From the NCBI GenBank assembly GCA_017993865.1, contig JAGOLU010000034.1, forward strand, positions 1-8,831: DNA of 8,831 bases. The letters are read 5' to 3'. Both the position numbers and the translations under genes were made by a program. This document shows positions 1 through 6,573 of this stretch, piece by piece. Below the pieces are notes generated by a model. That model had not been told where the DNA came from and made no database searches. It worked only from the letters and a program-made list of their open reading frames with translations. How positions within the stretch are numbered: position 1 is the first letter of the stretch; every line of letters starts with the position of its first letter. This DNA comes from Candidatus Woesebacteria bacterium (lineage in GTDB: Bacteria; Patescibacteriota; Microgenomatia; UBA1406; GWC2-37-13).

Positions 1-117
1 ATGATTCCCATAAGAGTCACATTTTAACATAGAAATGGTTGAAAAGGAATAGAAGCACAGAACGAAATGGAGATTATAAGAGGATGCCAGGATGCGTCTC
101 GCCAGAGTGTAGCAAGA

Positions 118-834
118 TTATTTCCCTTTCTCTTTTGTTGGCTTCTCTGCTTGATCTGTTTCCGCTTTCTCTCCTGGAGTCTCGGCAGTTTCAGCCCCTT
201 CTTCACCTTCTTCGCCCTCTTTGGCGGTGGTGATCTCTGTCTCAACACGATCAGTTTGGGCTTCAACAGACTCTTCTCTGTGCGCAACAACCGATACCAC
301 CACGCGGGTCATGTCGTCGGTGATCTCATATATATCGCTCTTGGGAAGGTCTGAGATCATAATTTCTTGGCCGACTTCTGTTATTTGTGCGATATCGATG
401 GATATCTCGTGAGGAATGTTTTGGGGAAGTGCCTCAACGAAGACCTCTTGCATTTGTTGCAAGAACACTCCACCTGCCTTCACTGCTGGTGACTCTCCCA
501 CAACAACCACCGGGACGCGCGTTTCTACTTTCTTCTTCAGGTTTACTTTACGGAAATCAACGTGCAGTATAGTTTCTTTTACCGAATGCACGGATACATC
601 TGAGATAAGGGTGGGGATTGTTTTCTTATCAACTTTACATTCAATTATGGTTGTCTCCCCTGCCTTTTTGAAGGTTTCGAGGAAGGTTTTGTACGGAAGG
701 GTGATATGGATTGGCTCTTGACCTTCACCATATATCACTCCTGGGATGAATGAGCTCTTTCGAAGGGCGCGGTTTTTCTTGCCGAAGGTTGTTCGAATTT
801 CGCAATCTAGTTGTAATGGTTGGGTGGTGTTCAT
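118..834 (-). CDS. rplY: 50S ribosomal protein bL25, CTC/TL5-type with acidic tail
   Basis: This is a ribosomal protein that binds 5S rRNA in the large subunit. The 238-residue product has the two-domain CTC/TL5 layout rather than the short E. coli L25 form. An N-terminal 5S-binding beta domain (about 5-95) includes RKSSFIPGVIYGEG (25-38) and closes with the family motif HVDF (91-94). A second beta domain follows (about 100-185; PHEISIDI at 141-148). Residues 186-238 are a Glu/Ala/Lys-rich, low-complexity and probably disordered tail. I start at the ATG at 834 because family homology begins there; an upstream in-frame ATG at 912 would add 26 unrelated residues lying inside the preceding gene. 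It begins 7 nt after the DUF4012 stop with no Shine-Dalgarno, so it is probably cotranscribed and translationally coupled. The family call is secure. Confidence 0.95.
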   Translation of the reverse strand: MNTTQPLQLDCEIRTTFGKKNRALRKSSFIPGVIYGEGQEPIHITLPYKTFLETFKKAGETTIIECKVDKKTIPTLISDVSVHSVKETILHVDFRKVNLKKKVETRVPVVVVGESPAVKAGGVFLQQMQEVFVEALPQNIPHEISIDIAQITEVGQEIMISDLPKSDIYEITDDMTRVVVSVVAHREESVEAQTDRVETEITTAKEGEEGEEGAETAETPGEKAETDQAEKPTKEKGK

Positions 835-841
835 GGGTCGT

Positions 842-3178
842 TTAGAAATGTAAGTAATAGAACTTGTCCGAATCGATCGTGGAATTATACTCAAACAACT
901 GGTCTTGGGCAAGGGGGGAAAAATTAGTATCTTGCAGAGTGTATCCCTCTGGCAAGCTGAACTTAAATGCGATGTTCGTGAATGGCAACCCGATTTGTTT
1001 TTGGAGAATTATTTGAATCTGGCTGTTTACCGGGGGTAGCACTTGCGCGGTGCGGTATTTAATAGTGACACTTTTTCGTCCTTGGGGAGGGATCTCAATC
1101 CAAAGACCAAGATGAGTGTACTTATCTTTCTCTATGGTTACATTGCTCGCCAAGACATCATCGATCGTGATTGACTGAATGGTGACATCAGGAGGAAGAA
1201 AAAGCTGGTAATAATTTCGGTAAGCCCCGCCAGGGAACACATCTGGATAGCTCTCGTTGATGAAATGCGTCACGAAATCCGACTCGATAACTCCATCTGC
1301 CAATACGCGCACTTTATATTCGTAATCACGGTCAACGAACGCATTCGCTTTGTTCACTCCAAGGTTTGCTTCTACGGGGAAAATATAGAGGGGAACGCAG
1401 TTAGAGGTCACGGGCACGTTCTTGGTAATACAACTAGGTGGAAGTTGTCTACCCGACCAGTACATAGAGTCGAAGAGGGTTTGTGCCTCTGGCTCATCAA
1501 AGTACACGGTAATCAGCTTCTCATCGAGACTCTCGCGAATCGACTCCATTGCTCTAAACGCACTCTTTGGTTCGCTTAGCTGAACCATCATCGAAGTGGC
1601 CAACGCCTGGAGGAAATCTTTCTTCTGTGTGCTTCCAGGGAAGAAATCTTTCTCTGCATAGAGTTGGGTTTTAATATAGATATTTTCATTGGTGATATTA
1701 TCTTGAAACTCCGACAGATACACCGGGCCAATGTCACCAAGGAGTTTTTCTATGCTGGAGAATGTCACGGTTATAGCACCATCGAGCTTGGTGATTCCCA
1801 ACTCTTTTTGTAAGAAATCTTCAGCCACCACTACATTTGTGGGACTATCTGGTGTGAACGCGCTATCTCTCAAGAAATAGAATGGCTGTTGCAAATATTT
1901 ACTTATAGGCTCAGGGGGGGCAACTCGTGCCTTAAGTTGGCCATCTGCATCATAGACATCGTATACTTTCCACTCTTGGACTTGGGTGTTGCCGATCCTG
2001 ACTAGTGCGAACGACCCAATAAACCCTCCCCCTGGTCTGATCTCGCGGTCGTTCGCGAAAAATATCGCGTAGAGACGATCGCTATTTTTGGCAAAAACAC
2101 CATCAAAGACCTTTAGCAGTTTAAGCGAAAGACTCACATACTGTTCCGAAACGGCGATATAGTTATCTATACCGTGTAGCTGCAGGAGTTGTTGGGGAAC
2201 TTGAGAGCGAATGATACGCAAGCTACTCTGGGCAGACTGAAGATTATCAATGAGTGCTGCCTTCTTTTCAAGAATCTGGTCTTGCGCCAACAATTTGGGA
2301 TCAAACATTTTGGCGAGCATAATGCTGCTATCTTCCTTCATCTGATTGGCGAGATGGTAGAGCTTTATTGCGTTGGTTGTCGTGTCCATGACTCGCTCAG
2401 GGTATGAAGCGAGACCGATAAAAAGCCATCCTCGTCTGATGGGGGTATAGAGCGATTGTGCCAAGGAGAGCGCCGCGGATGGGTATGAAAAAGGATCAGT
2501 CGCGGCAGCTGGTTGAGCAACGGGATTCTTTGAGGTACTGAGCAATTGCGAACCTTGCCAGAAGGTGCTCGCAACCGCAACACTCAGGGGGACAAGGAAA
2601 ATAGTGTGTAATAACACAACTAATGCAACCACCAACACAATAAACCTAAGTGGGCGACTAATTATTGAGACATACCAATCCTTTGGGGTTTTGGGTCTAC
2701 GATTTTTTGATGCATGTCGGGATGTAGTTGCTCGGGCAGGTTGAGTAACCGTCGCACTGCTAATGATGGCGTATTTCAGTTTCTCATCAAATGAGAAATA
2801 CATAAGTCTCTCAATGATTACGGGTAGATTATGATCGCCTTTCGGAATGATGGCGACCTTCACCCGTGGATAGTGCTTGTTGATGAGCTCAATCACTCGT
2901 CGCGTGCGAGTGTTGAGTTGTGTTTCGCTGGAGGCGATAAGGACTGAGCCTGGTATGTCTGCAAGGGCGACTGCATCTTCTGCGAGATAGGGAAGGCTTG
3001 TCATGCAAAAGCAGGTTTGAACACGAGGACTTATCTTTGGAGGAATGTGTGTTGCCGTAAGGACGCGGACATTCCGCGATGCATGATACGACACAAGAGC
3101 CTGAGCAAGCGGGTTCCCAGGGCTACTTATGATAAGTACGAGTGATTGATCGGCCACTACCTCAGTTGTCAACGGCAT
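842..3178 (-). CDS. DUF4012 membrane-anchored protein with N-terminal Rossmann-like region
   Basis: A 778-residue envelope protein of unknown biochemical function. Residues about 10-140 alternate hydrophobic strands and helices (LVLIIS at 13-18, SVLIASS at 78-84, VKVAIIP at 106-112) and resemble a reduced nucleotide-sugar epimerase/dehydrogenase fold, but the dinucleotide-binding glycine motif is absent. A basic linker (KNRRPKTPKD, 158-167) precedes one strong TM helix (about 178-205), which predicts cytoplasmic N-terminus and exported C-terminus. The DUF4012 signature follows: FFANDREIRPGGGFIGSF (373-390), RDSAFTPDSPTN (437-448), LDGAITV (465-471) and GDIGPVYL (481-488). Beta-rich sequence runs to the end, with Cys583 and Cys594 as a possible disulfide. 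DUF4012 proteins are common in CPR genomes and in some Gram-positive polysaccharide loci; a cell-envelope role is inference. bL25 follows immediately. Confidence 0.9.
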   Translation of the reverse strand: MPLTTEVVADQSLVLIISSPGNPLAQALVSYHASRNVRVLTATHIPPKISPRVQTCFCMTSLPYLAEDAVALADIPGSVLIASSETQLNTRTRRVIELINKHYPRVKVAIIPKGDHNLPVIIERLMYFSFDEKLKYAIISSATVTQPARATTSRHASKNRRPKTPKDWYVSIISRPLRFIVLVVALVVLLHTIFLVPLSVAVASTFWQGSQLLSTSKNPVAQPAAATDPFSYPSAALSLAQSLYTPIRRGWLFIGLASYPERVMDTTTNAIKLYHLANQMKEDSSIMLAKMFDPKLLAQDQILEKKAALIDNLQSAQSSLRIIRSQVPQQLLQLHGIDNYIAVSEQYVSLSLKLLKVFDGVFAKNSDRLYAIFFANDREIRPGGGFIGSFALVRIGNTQVQEWKVYDVYDADGQLKARVAPPEPISKYLQQPFYFLRDSAFTPDSPTNVVVAEDFLQKELGITKLDGAITVTFSSIEKLLGDIGPVYLSEFQDNITNENIYIKTQLYAEKDFFPGSTQKKDFLQALATSMMVQLSEPKSAFRAMESIRESLDEKLITVYFDEPEAQTLFDSMYWSGRQLPPSCITKNVPVTSNCVPLYIFPVEANLGVNKANAFVDRDYEYKVRVLADGVIESDFVTHFINESYPDVFPGGAYRNYYQLFLPPDVTIQSITIDDVLASNVTIEKDKYTHLGLWIEIPPQGRKSVTIKYRTAQVLPPVNSQIQIILQKQIGLPFTNIAFKFSLPEGYTLQDTNFSPLAQDQLFEYNSTIDSDKFYYLHF

Positions 3179-3187
3179 ATAGGGTAT

Positions 3188-3216
3188 ATTGTGGATTGAA
3201 GGAGACAGGAAATCAA
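3188..3216 (-). promoter_or_regulatory. Possible sigma70-type promoter for the DUF4012 gene
   Basis: In the 48-nt gap after the 2H gene, the minus strand reads TTGATT (3216-3211), a 17-nt spacer, then CACAAT (3193-3188). The predicted start near 3181 lies only about 3 nt before the ATG at 3178. Each hexamer matches consensus at about four positions, so alone this is weak. It gains some support from the same near-leaderless geometry at better promoters in the window. Confidence 0.27.
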
Positions 3217-3226
3217 GGAAAGAAAA

Positions 3227-3769
3227 TCAAGCTGCAAAACCCACATCGCACAAAGGTTGATATTTTCTGATCGCATTTCCAAAATCGGTGACTTTACATA
3301 GTGTGAGTGCGTTGACCGGTAATTCTATCTCAGTATCTATGTATTTCAGCTTATTTTTAAGATGAGAATATTGTTGTTTTGACGGGATTTTATAACGGGC
3401 GATGTGCAAGACCGGTACAACACTAGGTTTCAATTCAGGGCTAAAATATTCTGCCACTGATGTGACGAGCGATCTGTACCGTTGGGTCTCTTGGAATTGA
3501 AGCACTATGTCGATGTGATTTGCAATCTTCACCATATATTTGAACCCGTAGAGCACAAATGGTTTTTGTTCGAACAAGAGCGTTGTGAGTTTTTCTGTTA
3601 GTTTATCTATAAGGTCCACCTCAACGTTTGGCCACGAATAAAAGGAGATATGGTAGTCTGCAGTGTCATACCAGAGGTATTCTGGATGTAACTCGAACAA
3701 GATCTTCGTCTCCTTCTCTATTTGTTTTTTACATTCTTCTGGAATTTCAATCGTGCAAGATACGAGCAT
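3227..3769 (-). CDS. 2H phosphoesterase / 2'-5' RNA ligase-like protein
   Basis: A 180-residue protein of the 2H (LigT/CPDase) superfamily by fold pattern. Members act on 2'-5' phosphodiester or cyclic phosphate bonds of RNA and nucleotides, using two H-x-T/S motifs. It opens with a beta strand (LVSCTIEIP, 2-10). Motif 1 is YHISFYSW (39-46; His40, Ser42). A central strand pair covers about 68-93, and motif 2 is LHIARYKIP (121-129; His122 and Ala124). Both histidines are present at the expected spacing, but the second motif has Ala where Thr or Ser is usual, so activity may be altered or lost. Length matches the family. It starts inside the nucleotidyltransferase gene (23 bp overlap, different frame), which implies translational coupling and perhaps a joint role. 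Substrate unknown. Family assignment is likely rather than certain. Confidence 0.7.
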   Translation of the reverse strand: MLVSCTIEIPEECKKQIEKETKILFELHPEYLWYDTADYHISFYSWPNVEVDLIDKLTEKLTTLLFEQKPFVLYGFKYMVKIANHIDIVLQFQETQRYRSLVTSVAEYFSPELKPSVVPVLHIARYKIPSKQQYSHLKNKLKYIDTEIELPVNALTLCKVTDFGNAIRKYQPLCDVGFAA

Positions 3770-4238
3770 AGGTGGTAATAGTGGAACTTGAAAGACCTTT
3801 GATTATTGAATTAACCGTTGAAAACTTCGCTTTCACAGCCTTGGCATGGTTTTTCTTTTTGTCAGCTTGTGCGTCGCCCGCAGTCACTGCAATTATGGCC
3901 GGTTTAATGCGGGTCACTAATTTTCGGTATTGATCATCAGATTTCATGGTCGGTAGTAGTATAACGAAGTCCACTGACTTAAGGTTGAGAAGCATTTCGG
4001 CACGTTGTTTTTGTGTGTGAAATGGTGCACGGCCCTTGTGAGTGCGAATAAATTGGTCGTTCTCTAATGCCACTACTAGGACATCTCCCTGCGCTTTTGC
4101 GTTTTTGAGATACATGAGGTGACCATAGTGAATCACATCAAAGCAACCCCCAACCAACACAACCGTCGCAGTGGTATCCACCGGCAATGTACACTCGCCG
4201 TTGAGAATTTTCGATCCTGAAACAACATTAGGTTGCAT
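3747..4238 (-). CDS. Cytidylyltransferase-like (HxGH) nucleotidyltransferase
   Basis: A 163-residue enzyme of the HIGH-type nucleotidyltransferase superfamily (TagD, RfaE C-terminal domain, archaeal FAD synthetase RibL). These transfer AMP or CMP from NTP to a phosphorylated small molecule. GGCFDVIHYGH (30-40) carries the nucleotide-binding HxGH (37-40). KGRAPF (68-73) and QRAEML (78-83) match the following conserved helix, and LSSSTIT (149-155) is the C-terminal phosphate-binding S-S/T-x-I motif. The substrate cannot be read from sequence; RfaE2-like sugar or glycerol-phosphate activation, or a cofactor adenylyltransferase, are all possible. I start at ATG 4238 because an extended -10 box covers the alternative ATG at 4247, which would therefore not be in the transcript. 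The 2H gene overlaps its 3' end by 23 bp. Confidence 0.87.
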   Translation of the reverse strand: MQPNVVSGSKILNGECTLPVDTTATVVLVGGCFDVIHYGHLMYLKNAKAQGDVLVVALENDQFIRTHKGRAPFHTQKQRAEMLLNLKSVDFVILLPTMKSDDQYRKLVTRIKPAIIAVTAGDAQADKKKNHAKAVKAKFSTVNSIIKGLSSSTITTYARILHD

Positions 4239-4245
4239 GAATTGC

Positions 4246-4274
4246 ATTATAACAGCAACATAGACTACTGTATC
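4246..4274 (-). promoter_or_regulatory. Extended -10 promoter for the nucleotidyltransferase gene
   Basis: The minus strand has a perfect TATAAT (4251-4246) preceded by TGT, an extended -10 (TGnTATAAT). The -35 position with a 17-nt spacer (4274-4269, GATACA) is poor, as tolerated by extended -10 promoters. The predicted start is about 4239-4238, exactly at the second Met codon, giving a leaderless mRNA. The box overlaps the upstream ATG at 4247 and so decides the start codon. Confidence 0.6.
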
Positions 4275-4332
4275 GATGTAAATAGCTACGTATCCTTCGT
4301 TGGTGAATATACAATGGAGATTGTCTGGGGGT

Positions 4333-4584
4333 TTAGAAGTACCCTTTGTATTGAAGCACGTACACGAGAATGAGTAGCCCCACGGTGAACATGGTTACCA
4401 CTATGGTCTTATTGAGATCTCTAGGGTTATACACATCTGCATCTGGCGCAATCTTGGAGACTGGTTTGTTGTCTACGTGCTTTGGGCTGACGGGGAGTTC
4501 TGATTGAGAAGAGCCTTCGCGCAATATTTGTTTTTTTGCGCGCAGGACAGCAGCTATTTTTTCCGCTTTTGTTTTCTTGCTCAT
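4333..4584 (-). CDS. Small single-pass membrane protein, unknown function
   Basis: An 83-residue protein I cannot name. The N-terminus is basic and helical (KKTKAEKIAAVLRAKK, 3-18). A polar, probably disordered linker (about 22-52) follows, then NPRDLNKT (53-60) leading into one C-terminal TM helix (about 60-78) and the short end QYKGYF. This gives a tail-anchored, N-in topology. Small proteins with a basic N-terminus and a Asp-Leu-x-Lys-Thr-like lead into a terminal TM helix recur in CPR genomes as far as I recall; that is recollection, not a search result. I prefer ATG 4584 because a promoter match places the transcript start next to it; ATG 4608 would add eight residues (MKLDRLSS). It is the first minus-strand gene, diverging from DUF3048. 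Confidence 0.65.
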   Translation of the reverse strand: MSKKTKAEKIAAVLRAKKQILREGSSQSELPVSPKHVDNKPVSKIAPDADVYNPRDLNKTIVVTMFTVGLLILVYVLQYKGYF

Positions 4585-4587
4585 AGA

Positions 4588-4600
4588 TGATAGTCTATCA
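4588..4600. repeat. 13-bp palindrome, possible operator
   Basis: TGATAGTCTATCA has 6-bp perfect arms around one central base and coincides with the predicted -10 box of the small membrane protein gene. A repressor site is possible, but a single short palindrome of this size can also occur by chance. Confidence 0.3.
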
Positions 4601-4619
4601 AGTTTCATTAAGATATCAA
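4592..4619 (-). promoter_or_regulatory. Candidate promoter for the small membrane protein gene
   Basis: The minus strand reads TTGATA (4619-4614, five of six matches to the -35 consensus), a 16-nt spacer, then TAGACT (4597-4592, four of six). The predicted start is about 4585, adjacent to the ATG at 4584, again leaderless. If right, ATG 4608 lies within the promoter and is not used. Confidence 0.4.
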
Positions 4620-4655
4620 TCGGAGTGACAACTTTATCCTATAACCTTATCACCC

Positions 4656-4684
4656 TTGACGTGTATTTGTAGAAACGCTAGAAT
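4656..4684 (+). promoter_or_regulatory. Sigma70-type promoter for the DUF3048-wHTH-secDF cluster
   Basis: TTGACG (4656-4661, five of six), an optimal 17-nt spacer, then TAGAAT (4679-4684, five of six). This is the best two-part promoter in the window. The predicted start near 4691 leaves about 5 nt before the ATG at 4696, too short for a Shine-Dalgarno, so translation would be effectively leaderless. It lies in the divergent gap and probably drives the genes through secF. Confidence 0.7.
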
Positions 4685-4695
4685 GCGGATCTAAT

Positions 4696-5940
4696 ATGAA
4701 CCAGAAAAAACTTATCATAACCTCAATCATTGTATACTTTATTGCTGCGACCGGAGCCTATCTTGGAACAACCGCAATTGCATCATCTTCGACCAAGAGT
4801 GCCTCATCAAATAAAATGGTGGAACCGACCGTCTCATCAGAACCTCTCACCGAGGAGTGCCCAATCAACGGACAAATGTATGGCAAATCTGCAAAAGCAA
4901 AATGGGAGAAGCGCAGACCCTTGGGTGTGGTTATCGAGAACCATGCCGAATCACGTCCTCAATCAGGAATCTCGAGCGCAGATGTTGTATATGAGGCAGT
5001 GGCAGAAGGTGGGGTAACGCGCACACTAGATATATACTATTGTCAGGATGCAAAAACAGTTGGGCCAGTCCGCTCGGCACGAGTCCACTTCGTAAACCTC
5101 CTTCGCGAATGGGGGAATAATCCGCTGTACGCCCACGTTGGAGGAGCAAATTGTGACGCAACCACAGGTAGTGGTTGTGGCAATGGGGCGCCTGCTGACG
5201 CGTTGGGCCTTATCGTTGATATAGGTTGGGGATTTTATAATGATCTAAATCAGTTTGCGATACCATACCCATACTTTTATAGAGATTACGACAGACTCCC
5301 CGGAGTTGCAACAGAGCACACCATGTACAGCAGCACCGCAAAACTTTGGGAGTATGCCGCAAAAAATCGCGAACTTACCAACGTAGATGAAGAGGGGGTT
5401 TCGTGGAGTGAAAACTGGGTTCCATGGACGTTTGTTGACGACGCAGAGGCAAATGCGCGGGGCAAGGAGACGCCGATATCTTACGACTTTTATGACACGA
5501 ATGTTTCTGAATTCGGCGTCCGTTGGGAATATGACGCGGTTTCAAATACATACAAACGATTTAATGGAGGAAAGCCACACATCGATTTCAACACAGACAA
5601 ACAACTTACTGCCAAAAATGTCATCGTGATAGAGGCACGAGAATCTTCTGCAAATGATGATTATCCCGGAGGTCATATAGTCTACAAACTGACAGGGAGT
5701 GGCCCAATGTATGCATTCCAGAACGGCGAAGCTACAGAAGGGACATGGGAGAAGGAAACACTAGATAGCAAAATGATATTCCTCGATAGTGCGGGCAAAG
5801 AGCTTTCTATTGTGAGAGGCAATGTATGGATAAGTTTGATTCCAGAGGGGAATGAAGTATCATACGGATCAAAGGCAAAGAGTGTCGAGGGAAAGCAAGG
5901 AACCACGATGCTAGAGAAGCCTTCGACTGTGAGTGAATAA
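4696..5940 (+). CDS. DUF3048 (YerB-like) exported protein
   Basis: A 414-residue exported protein of the DUF3048 family (B. subtilis YerB type), biochemical function unknown. Residues 6-28 form a hydrophobic signal or anchor segment, followed by a Ser/Thr-rich linker. The N-terminal domain shows RRPLGVVIENHAESRPQSG (73-91), DVVYEAVAEGGVTR (96-109), VGPVRSAR (122-129) and YAHVGG (145-150). The C-terminal domain shows KPHIDF (293-298), LTAKNVIV (304-311), GSGPMYAFQNG (334-344), GTWEK (349-353) and NVWISLIP (376-383). YerB itself is a lipoprotein, but here no Cys follows the hydrophobic segment, so it is membrane-anchored or signal-peptidase I-cleaved. Cys153 and Cys161 flank a Gly/Thr/Ser loop and could be disulfide-bonded. 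The gene follows a strong promoter with almost no leader and is followed 19 nt later by the winged-helix gene. Confidence 0.93.
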   Translation: MNQKKLIITSIIVYFIAATGAYLGTTAIASSSTKSASSNKMVEPTVSSEPLTEECPINGQMYGKSAKAKWEKRRPLGVVIENHAESRPQSGISSADVVYEAVAEGGVTRTLDIYYCQDAKTVGPVRSARVHFVNLLREWGNNPLYAHVGGANCDATTGSGCGNGAPADALGLIVDIGWGFYNDLNQFAIPYPYFYRDYDRLPGVATEHTMYSSTAKLWEYAAKNRELTNVDEEGVSWSENWVPWTFVDDAEANARGKETPISYDFYDTNVSEFGVRWEYDAVSNTYKRFNGGKPHIDFNTDKQLTAKNVIVIEARESSANDDYPGGHIVYKLTGSGPMYAFQNGEATEGTWEKETLDSKMIFLDSAGKELSIVRGNVWISLIPEGNEVSYGSKAKSVEGKQGTTMLEKPSTVSE

Positions 5941-5959
5941 TAATCGTACGTCAAGCCCC

Positions 5960-6535
5960 ATGCTCTCATACATAATCACATCCAAAGCTCGTCGGGCCGT
6001 GCTCAAGCTGTTTTTTCAAAGCCCGCAAGATACCTACTATCTGCGCGATATCGTTCGCAGAACAGATGAGGAAGTAAACGCCATCAAGCGAGAACTAGAC
6101 ATTATGGTGAAAGGCAAAGTGTTAGAAAGCGAGCGACGCCTGAATAAAGTATTCTTCCGCCTTAACAAAAACTATATTTTTTATGATGAGTTTTTGCGCA
6201 TATTTGCTAAAACATCGCGCATTGCGACTCTCATCCAAGAAGCAGGGCCGAAGCTTGGCAAAGTGAAGGCGCTTGCGCTATCTCTCAAGTATGTCAAAAA
6301 GCTCGATATCCGATCAGATGAGATTTATCTACTGGGAGTTGGAACGATCGTGTTACCAGAACTTGCACAAGTGATATCATATTGCGAACAAGATTTTGGA
6401 CGAGAAATAAATTACACAGTCATGACGACAGATGAACTGGCATTCCGTAAGCGGAACAATGATCCATTTCTGTGGAAATTTCTACGCACTCCAAAAGTAA
6501 TGCTTGTGGGAAATGAGGAGGAGCTGTTAAAGTAA
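5960..6535 (+). CDS. Winged-helix protein with degenerate nucleotidyltransferase-like C-terminus
   Basis: A 191-residue probable DNA-binding regulator. Residues about 1-72 form a winged helix: SKARRAVLKLFFQSP (8-22), YYLRDIVRRTDEEVNAIKRE (26-45, the helix-turn-helix) and the wing VLESERRLNKVFFRLN (54-69). After a helical linker, residues about 98-188 follow the order of the nucleotidyltransferase-like domain often fused to such winged helices: DFGREINYTVMTTDEL (145-160), NDPFLWKFL (167-175) and KVMLVGNEEEL (179-189). The Gly-Ser catalytic motif and the metal-binding Asp pair are not visible; SDEIYLLG (119-126) stands where SDIDL would be expected. I start at ATG 5960; a GTG at 5933 would overlap the DUF3048 gene and add nine residues. 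Targets unknown; autoregulation of this cluster is plausible. Confidence 0.78.
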   Translation: MLSYIITSKARRAVLKLFFQSPQDTYYLRDIVRRTDEEVNAIKRELDIMVKGKVLESERRLNKVFFRLNKNYIFYDEFLRIFAKTSRIATLIQEAGPKLGKVKALALSLKYVKKLDIRSDEIYLLGVGTIVLPELAQVISYCEQDFGREINYTVMTTDELAFRKRNNDPFLWKFLRTPKVMLVGNEEELLK

Positions 6536-6573
6536 CAAATGCTCTCTGTGAAAATTGCCATAAAAACATCAAT

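Noticed and set aside
86..105. Repeated GCCAG and GGATGC words near the left edge as a repeat or CRISPR fragment.
   Set aside because: Two short direct copies only, with no regular spacing or palindromic unit.
1..117. Possible gene edges: a plus-strand frame ending at 27, a minus-strand frame opening at 30 and running off the window, and a minus-strand TATAAT at 78-73.
   Set aside because: Each is too short or lacks a matching -35 or start context. I also see no hairpin plus T-run that would mark a terminator after bL25.
24..721. Several open frames antisense to and out of frame with bL25.
   Set aside because: They mirror the Glu/Lys-rich codons of the bL25 tail and core, giving Leu/Phe/Ser-rich or basic nonsense with no family resemblance.
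4248..4332. ACAAT-CTCC-ATTGT hairpin between the small TM gene and the nucleotidyltransferase, as a terminator.
   Set aside because: The stem is only 5 bp, AT-rich, and no T-run follows.
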